From assembly GCA_036873135.1 (NCBI GenBank), contig JAPTYO010000005.1:19364666-19428665 (forward strand): a stretch of 64,000 bases of DNA, given 5' to 3'. Position 1 is the first letter of the stretch. Every line of letters starts with the position of its first letter. Below the pieces are notes generated by a model. The model was not told where the DNA came from. It saw nothing but the letters and a program-made list of their open reading frames with translations, and did no database searches. The translations under genes and the position numbers were made by a program. The stretch comes from Clarkia xantiana subsp. parviflora. Taxonomy: Eukaryota > Streptophyta > Magnoliopsida > Myrtales > Onagraceae. Below are positions 1 to 11,056 of the stretch, in pieces.

Positions 1-2388
1 TTTGATGGTTGTTCTTGGGGCAAAGTGTATTCTGAATTCGCTCAACTCTATTGCCCATTTAACCATTCTTCCTGACACGTATGGTCTTTGGAGTAGGTGC
101 TTTAGAGGCTGATTTCTAAGTAACACTATCTCATGTGCATGAAAATATGGCCTAAGCTTCCTTGCAGTGACTACTAGGGCGAAGAGGTATTTCTCTATTG
201 GCACATAATTTGCTTCGTACTTTGCGAGTGTCTTGCTTACGAAGTATATTGGTAGTTGGACGCCATTCTCCTCCCTTATTAATGATGAGCTAAGTGTCGT
301 CTCGCTTACCGAGATATACAAGTATAGCTTCTCCCCGGGTATTGGGTGTGCTAGGGGTGGCAGTGTTCTTATGTGTTGTTTGAGCTGTTGGAACGCCTCT
401 TCACATCTAGGTGTCCATTCAAATCTCTTGTTTGCCCGCAATACCTCAAAGAAGGGTAGTGTCTTGTCACCTATCTTCGAAAGAAAGTGATTTAAGGATG
501 CCAGCCTCCCATTGAGTTGTTGTACTTCCTTGGGCTTGGTGGGCGATTTCATTTCTTCGATTGCAAGTAGCTTTTCGGGATTCGCCTCTATTCCCCTTTG
601 GCTTACCATGAAGCCGAGTAATTTTCCTGACTGCACTCCAAACACGCATTTATGTGGGTTTAATCGTACTTGATGGATGCGCATCCTCTCAAATACCTTT
701 CGCAAATCAGACTCATGGCTTGCCTTTATTTTGGACTTGACGATCATGTCGTCTATATATGCCTCCATGTTTTTCCCTATCATGTCCCCAAATAGCTTGT
801 TCACCATCCTTTGGTACGTCGCTCCTACGCTTATTAGCCCGAAAGGCATCACCTTGTAGTGGTAGACCTCATTATCCGCGTAGAAAGCCTTGTGTGGTGC
901 ATCTTCTGGGCACATCTTGATTTGGTTGTACCCTGAGTATGCGTCCATGAGGCTTATTACTTCATGTTCTGCTGTTGAGTCTACCAACTGATCTATTCAT
1001 GGAAGCGGGTATGCATCCTTGGGACATGCATTGTTCAGGTCGCGATAATCGATGCACATTCGCCATCTTCCATTGTTCTTTCTCACCAATGCTGGGTTTG
1101 CTACCCATGTTTGGAATCTTATTTCTTGTATGAATTCAGCGTCTAGCAGTTTGCCTACCTCCTCCCGGATTGCAATCTTCTTGGGCTCCCCTAGTGATCG
1201 TCTTTTTTGTGCTATCGGCCGTACCGACTCATCAATGTTTAGCATGTGCGAGATCACTTCTTCACTTATTCCTAGCATATCGCTGGGTGACCAAGCGAAT
1301 AGCTCTTTGTATTCCTTGAGGAGTGCCACTAAGTCTTCTTCATCCTTTTTGGAAAGTGTTGTCCCCAGCCGTATTTTCCTGTCTGGCTCTTCTATTAAAA
1401 TTTCCTTTATGTCTTCCGCTGGTGCTGGTCTTCCATATTCATCCCTTGGGTCTGCGTCGATGAGAAACAGGTCTGGCGGCTGCTTGTTGGCTTCCTCCTT
1501 CCATATGTCATTCAAGCATATCCTTGCGACTCGTTGGTCTCCTTTAACCTCCCCTAGTCCTTTTTCTCCTGGAAATTTGAGTATCTGGAATGCTGTAGAT
1601 GGTATCATGCCATATTTGTTTATTGAGGTACATCCTAGCATTCCATTGTACCTGGGCAGCTTTTCCACTATGACAAAGCTAGCGTCGAAGGTAAGGTGTA
1701 TTTTCTCATCTTCCAATATCACCGGCAAAGTGATTGTTCCCATTGGATATGACGCTGCTCCTTGGAAGTCTGGTAGTGGGGTGTATAAGGGCTTCATGTA
1801 TCTTTTCTTCTTCCCCAACTTTATCATTGTATCGAATGTCAAAATGTTTGTTAAACTTCCTTCATTTACCAGGATCCTTCTTACTTGGTAATTGTTGATT
1901 TCGACGGTCACTGCGAGCGCTTCGTTATTAGGTAAGCTCGATTTTTTTATATTATTTCCACCAAATTGGATTTCTCCCCCACTATGCTTCCTTTCCTGTG
2001 CCTTTTGTGTTTCCCGTGACTGTGTAGCATACACCTCTCTTGCATATTTTGTTTCTCCTCCCGATGCCAGGCCTCCATGGATTGTGTTTGTCGTTGCTCC
2101 GACTGTCCATTTTTCTGCTCTTGGTGTTGGTGGGGGTAGGTCTTGACTCACCTCCTGTTGTGGTTTAATCGTACTTGATGGGGTGTTACTCATGGGCAGT
2201 TGATATTCTTTAGGTAGTAGTTGGACCTCCATCTTCCCCTTTTCCTCCCATGGGTTTGTTTCTTGCAGTTTCATCCTTGGTGCTTTGCTACTACTGCCCC
2301 CATTGATCTCCGTATGCACATTGTTTGTTGTCATCGAGCTTAGTTGGTAGGCTATGTGCTTCTTGTTCGAGTCCGGTAGACGGCGCAA
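1..2388 (-). pseudogene. E0 pol (protease-RT-RNase H part), gag largely missing
   Basis: The frame starts beside the primer binding site and runs leftwards through a Gag/protease linker (motif IHGGLASGG), a protease-like segment and the conserved GEVKGDQ block. Reverse transcriptase follows (WRMCIDYRDLN, the MPFGL motif, the YIDD box near 750 on the minus strand) and then the start of RNase H at the window edge. One in-frame stop (TGA at about 997-999) interrupts RT just after YPLP, and the frame continues unchanged below it. The Gag core and zinc knuckle seen in E1-E4 are absent. The protease motif reads VNEGS where an active enzyme has Asp, so the catalytic residue seems lost. Non-functional copy. 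Confidence 0.85.
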
Positions 2389-2389
2389 G

Positions 2390-3083
2390 TGTTTAAATCC
2401 GAGTGTTTGTTATGGGCTTCACCTTCTCGATCATCTCCTTAATGGGCTTCTTCTTCCCGATCTTCTACTTCTTGGGCTCTTTCATGCTCGGATTCTCTTC
2501 TTATTTCCTTGCTTACCTACAAAAGGGCGCCGGGGGGTCCCGGCAAGCCAACTCCGAAGCTTAAGTCAGTCGAGAGCTTCTAGAGAGAGGGTGAGCTTAG
2601 AGAGAGAGAGAGAGATTACCTTCAAATGAGGGGATGGGCTCTCTATTTATAGAGTTTCTATTGGACCGCCCCGGTTCCACTGGTTCTCTGGTTTGGTCGT
2701 GGCGGGTTCGTAATTATAAGTTGGCCTTAACCGTAAATAAGTCATCTTTGGTTCGACCGTAGGTAAGTTCATTATAGCTAAGTGTTGGTGTGTGGCCCTC
2801 CAAGGGAAAACCCCGGGCGAGACACCTTCCGGGTGTGGGGGTCCGACGAGGGAGGCTCGTCCGGACGGATGGGGGGTACCCGAGGAGGTACCCCCAAGGC
2901 CTTGCTCGGGTGCCCCCGGGTGGTCTTTCCACCCGGGGTCTTCCCGAGTGGATTTTGCAACTCGGGATATTTTCCGGGCCCATGTGATGGGCCCCGGATG
3001 TCCTTGTTCCAAGTCTTGAATTATATTCGGTTTAGGCCCACTTCTCGGGTCCGATTAGTGATAGCTTGGGTGTATATCCATCA
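2390..3083 (-). repeat. E0 putative 5' LTR
   Basis: Bounded on the plus strand by TG (2390) and CA (3083). Just outside the 2390 end the minus strand reads TTGCGCCGTCTACCGG, which resembles the primer binding site TTGGCGCCGTCTGTGGG of E1-E4. A TATA box (CTATAAATAG, minus strand, about 2643-2653) sits where U3 should meet R. The motif GACTTAAGCTTCGGAGT, typical of Tat LTRs, lies in R/U5 at about 2550. The outer boundary is inferred only from the CA and from the change in composition. Confidence 0.6.
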
Positions 3084-3084
3084 A

Positions 3085-3480
3085 TGACCTACTTGTCATC
3101 ACCGCCAGAAGAAACCTTTCCTCTTAATAAAAGATAATGTGGGGACCTGCTTAACACCTACTTCAACCGCCTTTGAAGGAAACCCTTTCTAAAGGATAAC
3201 TTCTCCTTTTAAATTCGGTAAAGAAAAGACTTTAAATACCAATGTATTTCACATTATTAAATCACATTATCACTCTTATATTCCATATACTGACTTGAGT
3301 TTCGGAGTGGAATCATGGGAAAATCCCCACCCCCTTTTTAGGTCCTCGGCAAGTTCAAGTCTCGCGAAGGAAACTAAGTGTCCATTGAAGGTCACGAAAG
3401 ACACCTGGACTAACTCACGGCGAGATCCTTAAAGTTCACTCCCGAAGTCAGGCCCGACAAACTTGATCCAACAAGGTATA
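3085..3480 (+). repeat. Degenerate LTR-like segment, plus orientation
   Basis: Contains the Tat-LTR hallmark ACTGACTTGAG..TCGGAGTG at about 3288-3310 on the plus strand, preceded by an AT-rich leader with a weak TATA-like TTTAAATACC (about 3231) and followed by a C-rich run. The layout matches R/U5 of such LTRs, but no partner LTR or primer binding site was found. It may be an old solo LTR. Confidence 0.35.
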
Positions 3481-4899
3481 TTGCCTTTTGACGGTGACTT
3501 TTGTTGCCTCTTTGGTGAGGATTGGTTGCCTACCTTCTTCGTAGGGGGTTTATCCATATGAAAATGGGGATTGGCGCCTCCTTTCCTCGTTTTGAGTACA
3601 GAGGTCGTGCATTTGATGCTTTTACTAGGCATAGAGTTTCCTCCATTAACCACAACTGAGGGTATTTGTGGGTATCCTCCTGTCTTTGTCTTCGAGTTGG
3701 TGTGTATTGACCATTGGTATGGTCATGGTCTTGTATGGCCCTCCCCTTCTTTGATGAAATGTATTTCACCAACTTCTTCTTTGTAAGCATTCCCTGGAGT
3801 TAGAAGGGAGGTTCATTGCCTCTAGAGGCAATTTTGATTCGTTGTTCTTGACGGTTTTCCTAGCCTTCTTCATTGGCTAATGCTTTTACGAATGGTGTGG
3901 GCCTGTCTCTTTTCTTCGTTGGATCTCCTTGTTGCGAATTTATCGTTTGTCTTCGGAGTAAACTCTTTTGCGTTATCTTTTCCCTTTCTTCTCTTAATTC
4001 ATTTTAGACGTCGATCTGGTGCACTGCCCTCACCTGATTTTATGGTATTCATATCGTCAGTTGATATTTGTTCTCATGAGTAAACCATTCTCAACTTAAG
4101 GAGAGAGTGATATTATGCATGGCACTAAAAAATACTTCACCAATGTTTTTATAGGCTAGGGGAGCGTAATTTGATTCATGGGTCTATTTGATCATTGTGA
4201 TAGCTTGACAGGTGTCCACTATTGTCAGTTCTCTTTTCCTGAGGTTGAATGCTGATATTAGGATGCATGGGTTACCCTTGTTGGGGTATGCCATTACCCT
4301 TAGGCATAATTCGATGTTGATGTAGAGATGCATGGAGTATCCTTGTTGGGATGTAGGGGTGTAGTGGTTATCTTTCTCTAACACTTTGGTGTAAGAACTT
4401 CATAGTGTTCTCAAAAGATGGTGGTTTATTGATGATGCTCTTTGAGTGTTTGATTGTTTGAGTTGAGCAAGCCAAGGGATGATGCTTACTTGATCAAGTT
4501 GATGCCTATCATATTGTGGTAGAGTTCCACGCGGAGCGTGGAGATATTTGATATTGTACCTTCACTTATTTCAGGGATGATGCTATCAATGTCGCCCAAG
4601 TATGATTTTTCAGATAAGTCGAAGTCTATGCCCCAGAAATTAAATTTGTGATATCTGACAGAACGTTCTCTTTTGATTATCCATTTTTCTGGTGTAGACT
4701 AGGTAGGTGTGTTCCAACATGATAGCATATCTAGCATTGGTTAAGTTGAGGTTGGTTTTCTTCCCCTAAGGGCGAGTTGATGGTTGACGGCCGAACGAGC
4801 TAACTCTTACGTAATGTGGTAGTAGCGTTGGTATCACCCCTCTTAAAGTAAGGCTCTAATTTTGACTATCTTTTTGGAGCGTTTAGCTGGCCTCCCTTG
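3481..4899. other. Unresolved decayed sequence
   Basis: No convincing gene. A short imperfect direct repeat (gatgcatgg..tacccttgttggg at about 4262-4290 and again at about 4326-4352) is visible. Composition and position between retroelement remnants suggest old retrotransposon debris, but no protein motif could be read here. Confidence 0.3.
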
Positions 4900-5560
4900 A
4901 CTCACCCATAGTTGATGGACAATTACACTCTTCACTTAAATTTGTTTCTATTAGGAGTGCGTATGTATTAGGCTATTTGACGTTGCTATGTAACATTTTG
5001 ATATACCACTCATTTGCCATTTGCTGGTCTCCTTTCACTTCTTCGGTCCCGTGGTTGGTTGGGAACTTCTTTGGTACACCGAGTGTGATTGATAGTGTGT
5101 TTGCACCCAATGGGTACTAAGCTACTCGTGTTCCATGACTTAGCTTGAGAATTAGATTACATCCCTCCTATCTACTATTGGGTATCCTGGGATGTTAGTT
5201 TCCTCTCAATTTGAGGCGCATAAACCCTTCTTGTATTGCCTATTGTTCTCTTATTGCAAAGCATTTGTGGAATGAAATGATGGTAGTATTTGGTCTCAAG
5301 AGATAGGCTACGACTTTTTATTTGAATCACTCAAACTGCGCCAATGATGGGGTTTCGCTTATGTAGCTTAGACTTCGTTTGTCGACTATCCTCTTTCCGT
5401 TAGTTACATCATTTCTAGTGTGAAGTTTGCTTACCTTGTAACATATGGTTTCCTCGTAAGGTATGTTCGTCATCCAGTAAGGAGAGGTGAACCGAGTCAT
5501 AGCCCGGCAAACCCACTTTGACGCTCAAGTCGATTTTCTATTGAAGATAGATAAATTAAT
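4900..5560 (-). pseudogene. Decayed Tat-type pol/LTR remnant
   Basis: On the minus strand at about 4990-5080 a short translation reads KKFPTNHGTEEVKGDQ followed by a few conserved positions. This matches the KFPTDxGVGEVKGDQ block upstream of RT in E1-E4 and the corresponding block of E0. Surrounding sequence is full of stops. At about 5495-5535 a segment resembling the GACGCTCAAGTC motif of Tat LTRs follows on the expected 5' side. A separate, older minus-strand insertion. Confidence 0.55.
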
Positions 5561-5639
5561 AGCACAATCTTAGGGGGTTACTCATATGCAGAGGTAAAAA
5601 TGGAGGTTACTCGTATGTAGAGGCAAAATTTTTTTTTTT

Positions 5640-5990
5640 TTTTTTTTTTTTGCGGAGGCAAAGATGCTCTTCTTATGCGGAGGCAAATAGGGTCTTCTTA
5701 TGTGGAGCAAAGATGCTATTCTTATTCAGAGGCAAAGAGGCTCTTGTTATGCGGAGGCAAAGTGGCTCTTCTTGTGCGGAGGCAAAGAAGCTCTTCTTGT
5801 GCGGAGGTAAATAGGTTCTTCTTATGCAGAGGCAAAGAGGCTCTTCTTACACAGAGGCAAAGAGGCTCTTCTTACACAGAGGCAAAGAGGTTCCTCTTAT
5901 GCGGAGGCAAAGAGGCCCTTCTTATGCAGAGGCAAATAAGCTATTCTCATGCAGAGGTAAAGAGATCATTCTTAGGAGGAGGCAAACTGG
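5640..5990. repeat. 25-bp minisatellite, about 14 imperfect copies
   Basis: Unit close to gcggaggcaaagaggctcttcttat (25 bp, shown here only as the repeat consensus region), preceded by a T-run of about 23 bases. Because 25 is not a multiple of three and the unit lacks stops in all three frames, it creates a 121-codon open frame (5675-6040) that cycles through three frames. That frame is an artefact and not a gene. Confidence 0.85.
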
Positions 5991-7150
5991 AATATATAAA
6001 TAAGTCTGACATATATAAAAAAAGGGAAGGACTTGTGTGAGGCCTATCCATATGCCGGTAGGCGTTCGCGGAGGGGTTCGTATTTGATCCAGACTAGCCA
6101 GGACGCGTTTGTGAATGCGAACGACCTAGTCTGGACCGGACGCATCCTCAGATGTGTTCGGCTTAGCCTAGACTGGATGTGTCTGCGACATCTTTGATAG
6201 TGTGATTGTGGTGGCGATAAACTTACCTCGAACACTTGGTTAAATTTAGTTCTCTTCATATCGTGTAACCGAGTCATTCCATTACCTAGTTGGTTCATTA
6301 ATATCCATAATTAGGCGTATATCCATTGGTAACTTTACTAATCCCAAATTAGGCTTGAGGGAGTCATAGTCCATGTATTAATTTTAAGAATAACATCGTA
6401 TTTTTCCATGATTTTGTTTAAGCATTACCTATTAAACATTCACATTCACTTTCGATATCACTTTTTGCTATTATTTTTATTAGCAGGGTTGGAATCAAAA
6501 TTTAAAATATTGCAATTTTTTAAATGAGTACCGAATTGACGAAATTTTAAATTGTGTTTGTACATCCGTAATAAAACTCTGAATCTGAATCTCTGATCAT
6601 AAACCTATTATGTATTTATGTTTTAATTTTTTATTATTCCATATATAATTTAGGTTTCTAATTTGCATTAATTAATACGTGGCCACTCTTTCGAAACTTT
6701 CTATTATACTATTATATGTTGAATTATAATAAGGTTAAAAAAAAGGTAGATTAAAGAAAATGTTCCAAATTTTACGGAAAAAAGAAAAGAGAAACTTTAT
6801 ATTATATAAGAAGTCAAGATCAATTGGTAACTGTCTTTTGGGTGAGATGATAAAATAATAGGATGCAAAAGGAATCATGCAAGAAAGCTTACACGTATAT
6901 TCATTGAACTTCTTCTCTCCCCTCCTATTTTAAGTCTTAACCCCTCTCTAAAGTTAGACAGTCCGAGCCCAGCTAATCAACATGTTTTACAGAGTGGAAT
7001 TTGCTGGAACAAACCTAATATATATAATAACAAAAATAATAGTAGAATTTAAGAAATGATATTTAAAGTAACATTATTGACTATCATTAGTCGTTACATT
7101 AAGCCAAGGAATATTTTATATCTTATTATGAATATATTTCTAATTAACAA
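5991..7150. other. AT-rich spacer with no gene seen
   Basis: The only local structure is a GC-richer patch (6050-6200) with a perfect 10-bp inverted repeat (tccagactag at 6088-6097, ctagtctgga at 6126-6135) and a 17-base motif at 6204-6220 that recurs at 7168-7184. The rest is AT-rich, has no long open frame, and lies 3' of the bHLH gene. Confidence 0.5.
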
Positions 7151-7386
7151 GAGCTATGCTACAACCGGATTGTGGTGGCGATAACCTAGGGAGAGAGAGA
7201 TGGAGAAAACTAGAAATGATATAAAAAGAAAAAGGCGATCCCTTTCGGCTTTCTCCAATCTTTTTTTTTTTTTGCTGAAGCAACCGGGCTCTTCTTCTCT
7301 GTCTCTTTGTAGAGTATATATATTTGCAATCAAGAATCGCTTTCTATATACAAAAGAAGAAAGCAAGCTTTTGGAGTGAATGGTAG

Positions 7387-9628
7387 CTATAACTCAACTT
7401 TCATCTGTGAATATCCTGCAAAACCACCCAGCAATGGAATTTAGGGTTTGTTAGACAAGTTGGTTGTTATTAATTAATAATGGAGGGTAGGAGGGGCTCC
7501 TAGAGATGGTGACTTGAATTCAAAAATGTTGGTCCTAAAAAGCTACCCATCTGTCTATTATATATTAGCTTGAGCAGGCAGTAATTTTAAAAATGAGAGG
7601 GACATGAAGAAGAAGAAGATGAAAATTTACCATTCTGGGGAATACCCATTTGGACTAAACTTTGAAGGTCATCCTCCCACATTCCTCCTCCTCCTGAGAC
7701 CTGCAACAGCACAAAATGACCTTAATTTAATAACTTGAGAAAATCAGAGATATAAGCTAATAATGTATGATCTTCTTCCCCTACAACAACCAGCTATTAT
7801 TACCTGCACAGGAGCATTAGAGAATGCTTCGACGTGAGGCATCTGCATCCCGTGATTTCTGCTGCTTAATAGATTTGCAGAGAATTGGGACATGGCATCA
7901 TCATAAGGGAATCTATGAGACTCTTCCTCAACAGGGAAAACAGATTGTGGCAGAGATCCCCTTGATTGAAACATCTGCAACCCCCAACCAAACATCCTTC
8001 ATTCAACTTAACATACTTCTTCATATGCATTATAGACTGTTTTATTCATGGGTAAAAAAATTGACCTACTTCTTTTGATACAAGTGCTTCCACATTGAAA
8101 TCCATCCTCGGGTTTAAGGTCGAGAGCTTCATCGACAAAAACTGATAAAAAGAGAAGAAGAATAATCAATCAGCTCATCGCTTCTTTACGATTATTGACT
8201 TTAAAACAACATAAGTGCTAGCTAAATATTGTAGGTAGCAGAATATATACCTCTACTTGACATTGTAATGACTGGACATAGTTGATGATCTCATCAAGCA
8301 TGATCGCCTTTCCTGTTACCTAAATATATATATATCAAGAAACCCATTCAATTCACTATAAGAATTTTACATAGTTTCTAAAGAATACATTTGATTTAAA
8401 ATTTCCAACTGTCGTACCTTATTGCAGCCAGGAACAAGATCCTGAAGGACCTTCATTCTTTGGCTGATCTTTTCTCTCCTAACCTGACAGACACGGAGAA
8501 AACAAGTCAGAAACAAAGTACTCTGTTACTCAAAACTGCGTTGCAGAGATTAAAAAACACAGAGTAAGTTCAAATCCTACTCTTTCTGCAAGACTGTGAC
8601 TGTCTGTGGCTTGACCCCTCCTGGCTCTGACATGGATATAGTCCTTGGGCGGCTCTGGAGGCTTCGAATTGCAATCCTTACTCTGTTTCTTCAAATCCCC
8701 TATTATCTCATTTTCTTCGTCTTCCGCATCCTCCTCTGACTTTGTTTTCTTTTTTGACGGCTCTTCTTTCTCTGCTTCCGTAACCTATAACCAAAATTCA
8801 ATCTATCATCCGTCATTTCAATCTAAATCCCTTAGCACCAGCAACTAGGGGATCAATTAACCCAACCGAACTTTCCTAAGCTCGTTGGGGCGCCACAGAT
8901 TTAGTGTCTTGAATTACTCGTCATACCTCGGATGTTTTAGCAGATGGAGGCTGGTCTTTCTGTTTTCCTCTCTGTGATGATTTCCTTTTCCTTGGATTGG
9001 CACCCAAGACAGCAGCAGCAGGGATCTGTTCAGAAAGAGATGAGCCTTCCCTGGAATCAACCATCTCGCCTGGAGCTGAATTCCCGGCGAAATGAGATCC
9101 TCCGGCGACCTTCATTGGATGATCTCTCGATGGCGGAAATTCCGATGGGTTTAAGCCGAAATCGCCATTCAGGGAACTGAAATTACTGCTGCTGAAGCAA
9201 GACAGCCTCGCGGCTCTCTCTGCGAACCCTGGATCAGCGGAGAAAGGGACCAGGCCTTGATGCGGTGGAAATTGGCTGCCCGGAATCGGAAAGCTGGTCC
9301 TGATCTGGTGATCCATGACAGAGGAGAGGCTGAGCTTGGGAGGGGAATTCAGTGGAGTGGTGTAGCAGGAAGTGTTGGTGGACTTGGCCTCGAAGAAGGA
9401 CTGAGTGGAGATATCGCCGGAGTTGCAGATGACCCCGAGGCGGCCGATCAGTTCCTTGATCATAATGTTGTCGCCCTCCCCAGGTCCAGCGTGGGAGGCC
9501 GCCGGTGAGGAGACGATTGAGCTGAGGGCGGACTCGAAAGGATCGGTTACTTGATCCATGGAAGTCTCCCAGATTGGGTTGAAGAAGCAATTCTGGAACT
9601 GAGTGTGGTCATTAGTATTGGCATCCAT
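7387..9628 (-). CDS. bHLH62-like: bHLH transcription factor, bHLH62/bHLH78-like (8 coding exons)
   Basis: Predicted nuclear G-box-binding regulator of 460 residues. Coding exons on the minus strand: 9628-8927, 8784-8581, 8483-8418, 8319-8251, 8141-8070, 7974-7804, 7700-7631 and 7415-7387. All introns are GT-AG; all are phase 0 except the last, which is phase 1. Start: ATG at 9628 is the first ATG in the leader and in frame. N-terminus: [26 protein letters not shown], and [17 protein letters not shown], which are features of this subfamily. The basic region (residues about 285-310, HSLAERVRREK) carries His297, Glu301 and Arg305, the H-E-R triad used for CACGTG recognition. Helix-loop-helix runs to about residue 358 across exons 3-5. 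The C-terminus ([13 protein letters not shown], ending SQMKVEL) fits the family; the last 29-bp coding exon supplies that ending. Assignment is from motifs; exact orthology is unproven. Confidence 0.92.
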
Positions 9629-9870
9629 CAAGATCTTGCAGTTGTTGAGCAATGATAGTGCTTGCAGTTTGTTTACGGAAAGGAAAGTTGGAGGAAGAAG
9701 AAGATGAAGATGAAGATGAAGATGCTGAATTGGTAATGAGTGAGGGGACAGAGAAGGAGAGTAAGAGATGGGGAAAGTGGAGAAGAAGCTAAGAAAGATA
9801 GAATAGAATAGAGCTGATGTCCCCTTTGACCTTACAAATTAAATATATTTATTTGGCAAAAAAAATTAAT
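9629..9870 (-). promoter_or_regulatory. bHLH gene leader and core promoter
   Basis: On the minus strand an AT-rich TATA-like stretch (AAATAAATATATTT, about 9838-9855) lies about 30 bp before the likely transcription start near 9810. A TTGACC-type W-box (plus-strand tttgacctt at about 9825-9833) sits beside it. The leader contains CT-rich and TTCATC repeats (about 9695-9725), and no ATG lies upstream of 9628. Start site is inferred, not seen. Confidence 0.5.
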
Positions 9871-10222
9871 TACTTTGTGTACTCATTTTATTGGTCTATA
9901 CTAAAATTTTATATATATATATATAACAAAAATCCGTAATAAGCGGCGCGGTGCTTTTTCTATATAAGTATATATATATATATTTAAAAAAAAAAAAAAT
10001 TGGACGAAACCGACGCCGCAATGGTGTTGTTAAAAATTAATTATCATGGATTTTCTTATAATTTACTTTTACTATTATGTTAATCATGCAATAAGATTAT
10101 AGTAATGATTGATGAAATTTTATTTATAATAATTATTATGGTTAAGATATTGCGTCTATCAAATATAATAACTTACCTAACTATACTTCGATAACATCTC
10201 AACATTTTGTTTCTTTTAATTA
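9871..10222. other. AT-rich upstream spacer
   Basis: Contains (AT)n tracts at about 9912-9924 and 9968-9981, an A-run at about 9986-9998 and a small GC-rich inverted motif (gcggcg / cgccgc at about 9942 and 10011). No gene seen. It ends at the E1 insertion. Confidence 0.4.
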
Positions 10223-10227
10223 CCTCA

Positions 10228-11030
10228 TGTTGGATCACGGGCGAAGCTCCGTTACGTCCTTGACGGAAAGTTTGGACTCCTGAGCTCCGCGTAATCCTGC
10301 AAAAGGGGATGACCTGGGTGGTGACCCAGAATCCCTCTCCGATGCTTAAATGAGTATACAATCAATGGGGTGGCAGCAGTATTCTAAGTGCGTATTAGAG
10401 AGTATATGTTTTCTGGGGTAACTTCCTCCTTTATATAGAAGGAGAAGTCGCCCAGCTACCTGTTGGCCGTGCTTGGCCGTTGTACCCATGATTCCGTGTA
10501 TCTCGCCACGATTCCGTATATCTCGCCACGATTCCGTATATCTTGGTTGGGATTCCATATATCTCGCCCCACGCTCCGCGTATCTTACCCGTACTCCGCG
10601 TATCTCGGGCACGCCCTGCGTATCTCGGGGGATTTATCTTTATCTCTAACCGTCTCCCACTACCCTATCTAGTAGGCGGGTTTCTCGATCTTTATCCTCT
10701 GATCACAAGTCTCGATTCCTGTCGGAGACTCCAGAGTTGTCTCATTCTAGATCACCACCCAGGACCTTCAGTCTCTACGGGACGGGTCCAGCCTCTGCGG
10801 GGCTTTATTTTCGGGGCATTTACTAAGGCCCATCGGGGCCTACTCGGAGGCTTCTCATCGGGAGCGTTCAGCTCATACATCGGGAGCGTTCAGCTCATAC
10901 ATCGGAACCACTAAAGTCGGGACCCTTTTGCTGGGCCTCTGGGCCTTCCAGGCTTTTCACGAGGCCCACTGGACCTACTCGCCGTCCATTGGCTTGTTAA
11001 CGGGGCTAACGATTACATCGGGACCCATCA
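10228..11030 (-). repeat. E1 3' LTR (803 bp)
   Basis: TG...CA boundaries, matching 18936-19716 almost throughout. Minus-strand TATA box (TATATAAAGG, about 10428-10437). U3 holds degenerate tandem units of about 20 bp (cgtatatctcgcca type) at about 10495-10640. A 22-bp direct duplication (gcgttcagctcatacatcgg repeated at about 10863-10907) is absent from the 5' LTR. Confidence 0.93.
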
Positions 11031-11056
11031 TTTGCCCCCAAGACATGGGGGACTTT
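11031..11056 (-). other. E1 polypurine tract
   Basis: Minus strand reads CTTGGGGGCAAA directly before the 3' LTR TGATGGG. The same tract precedes the 3' LTRs of E2 (20554), E3 (29907) and E4 (41931). In E1-E3 it forms a small palindrome, ccccc-aagacat-ggggg. Confidence 0.8.

Larger units (their letters stand above)
1..3083 (-). mobile_element. E0: partial Ty3/gypsy (Tat-type) element, 5' part
   Basis: A minus-strand LTR retrotransposon whose 3' part lies beyond the left window edge. From right to left it shows a putative 5' LTR, a primer-binding-like site and a pol reading frame running to base 1. It belongs to a different subfamily from E1-E4: the protein aligns with theirs by eye but is clearly diverged, and the LTR is unrelated in sequence. 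Because the second LTR is outside the window, neither LTR identity nor a target-site duplication can be checked. Confidence 0.85.

Noticed and set aside
2782..3087. Overlapping GC-rich open frames on both strands
   Set aside because: They lie in the E0 LTR and overlap in at least five frames; composition explains the lack of stops.
5675..6040. 121-codon ORF
   Set aside because: Product of the 25-bp minisatellite; the frame cycles through the same repeat in three phases.
7744..7995. Exon 6 ORF as a separate 83-codon gene
   Set aside because: It is exon 6 of the bHLH gene, with an AG acceptor before MFQSRG and a GT donor after PVQ; the flanking residues are intronic.
9642..9652. Upstream non-ATG start for the bHLH gene (TTG at 9652)
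   Set aside because: The first ATG in the leader is 24 bases downstream at 9628 and gives a length normal for the family.
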